Shown here: piece by piece, positions 63,993 through 64,000 of the stretch
How positions within the stretch are numbered: position 1 is the first letter of the stretch
Layout of the letters: the number at the start of each line of letters is the position of its first letter
Made by a program: the position numbers and the translations under genes
DNA from: Candidatus Altimarinota bacterium
GTDB lineage: Bacteria > Patescibacteriota > Gracilibacteria > BD1-5 > UBA2023
DNA length: 64,000 nt
NCBI GenBank assembly: GCA_013268835.1
Contig: JABFSX010000012.1
Coordinates: 27,950-91,949, forward strand
Direction of reading: 5' to 3'
Notes under the pieces: model-generated
Databases searched by the model: none
What the model was told of the DNA's origin: nothing
Seen by the model: the letters and a program-made list of their open reading frames with translations, nothing else

Positions 63993-64000
63993 TATAATAA

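Noticed and set aside
1..64000. CRISPR arrays
   Set aside because: No regularly spaced direct repeats with unique spacers were seen. The repeats found are paired blocks or short tandems.
1..64000. Classical insertion sequences with DDE transposases
   Set aside because: No DDE transposase frame or terminal inverted repeats around one were recognised. The only recombinase is the serine type at 25241.

Overview
The window comes from a bacterium that reads UGA as glycine (translation table 25), which points to the Gracilibacteria/Absconditabacteria (SR1) branch of the Candidate Phyla Radiation. In-frame TGA occurs in unmistakable housekeeping genes (dnaA, dnaB) at positions where glycine fits, and in nearly every other gene. 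Genes look broken under the standard code and become full length when TGA is read as Gly. All CDS coordinates here use that code, with only TAA and TAG as stops. No UGA-reading tRNA-Gly lies in the window. The DNA is AT-rich and many genes lack a clear Shine-Dalgarno sequence.

Layout. (1) 1-7.7 kb is core chromosome: the end of a Cys/Gly-rich exported protein, a lipoprotein, dnaB, a TPR protein, rplS (L19), dnaA, a membrane protein and a UGA-rich lipoprotein. (2) 7.8-13.2 kb is a defence cluster: a fused nuclease-methyltransferase with its HsdS specificity subunit, then a small membrane protein and an ATPase-TOPRIM (OLD/PARIS-like) protein. (3) 13.3-16.5 kb holds a YggT-like protein and a 913-residue exported membrane protein. 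(4) 16.63-26.96 kb is a candidate integrative element bounded by an exact 28-bp direct repeat. It carries a three-gene ABC-three-component (ABC-3C) defence system, a candidate structured RNA, a rolling-circle Rep_trans initiator with a palindromic origin, and a large serine recombinase whose reading frame runs through the right repeat. (5) 27.2-31.3 kb is an array of small paralogous proteins of unknown function. (6) 31.3-36.05 kb is one 1586-codon Avs4-like STAND NTPase with an N-terminal nuclease domain. It has only three UGA codons, suggesting recent import from a standard-code donor. It sits just downstream of tRNA-Trp. (7) 36.3-40.04 kb is a four-gene operon with a NADAR-domain protein and a possible ADP-ribosyltransferase-like toxin.

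(8) 40.2-54.36 kb is a large copper/metal-resistance island on the minus strand. From the putative CsoR-controlled promoter it runs: 27-residue metallothionein-like peptide, CsoR, two small exported proteins (one His/Met-rich), CusB-like and CusA-like RND efflux proteins, two DUF1573 proteins, and a multicopper oxidase with a Cys-rich N-terminal tail. After a terminator come a Cys-containing exported protein, rhodanese, two DsbA-like thiol proteins, a membrane protein and a CDF efflux pump, ending in a duplicated scrap of the oxidase gene. (9) 54.4-64 kb is an accessory region: a secreted zinc metalloprotease, several small exported proteins, an Abi_C-like protein, and a mobilisation-type module (Replic_Relax protein, VirD4/TraG-like ATPase and a partner). 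It ends in a 118-bp nested inverted repeat.

Overall, a short core segment is followed by stacked defence systems (RM, ATPase-TOPRIM, ABC-3C, Avs, NADAR, Abi), two mobile modules and a metal island. That is unusually accessory-rich for this reduced lineage. Family assignments rest on motifs read by eye, without database searches.
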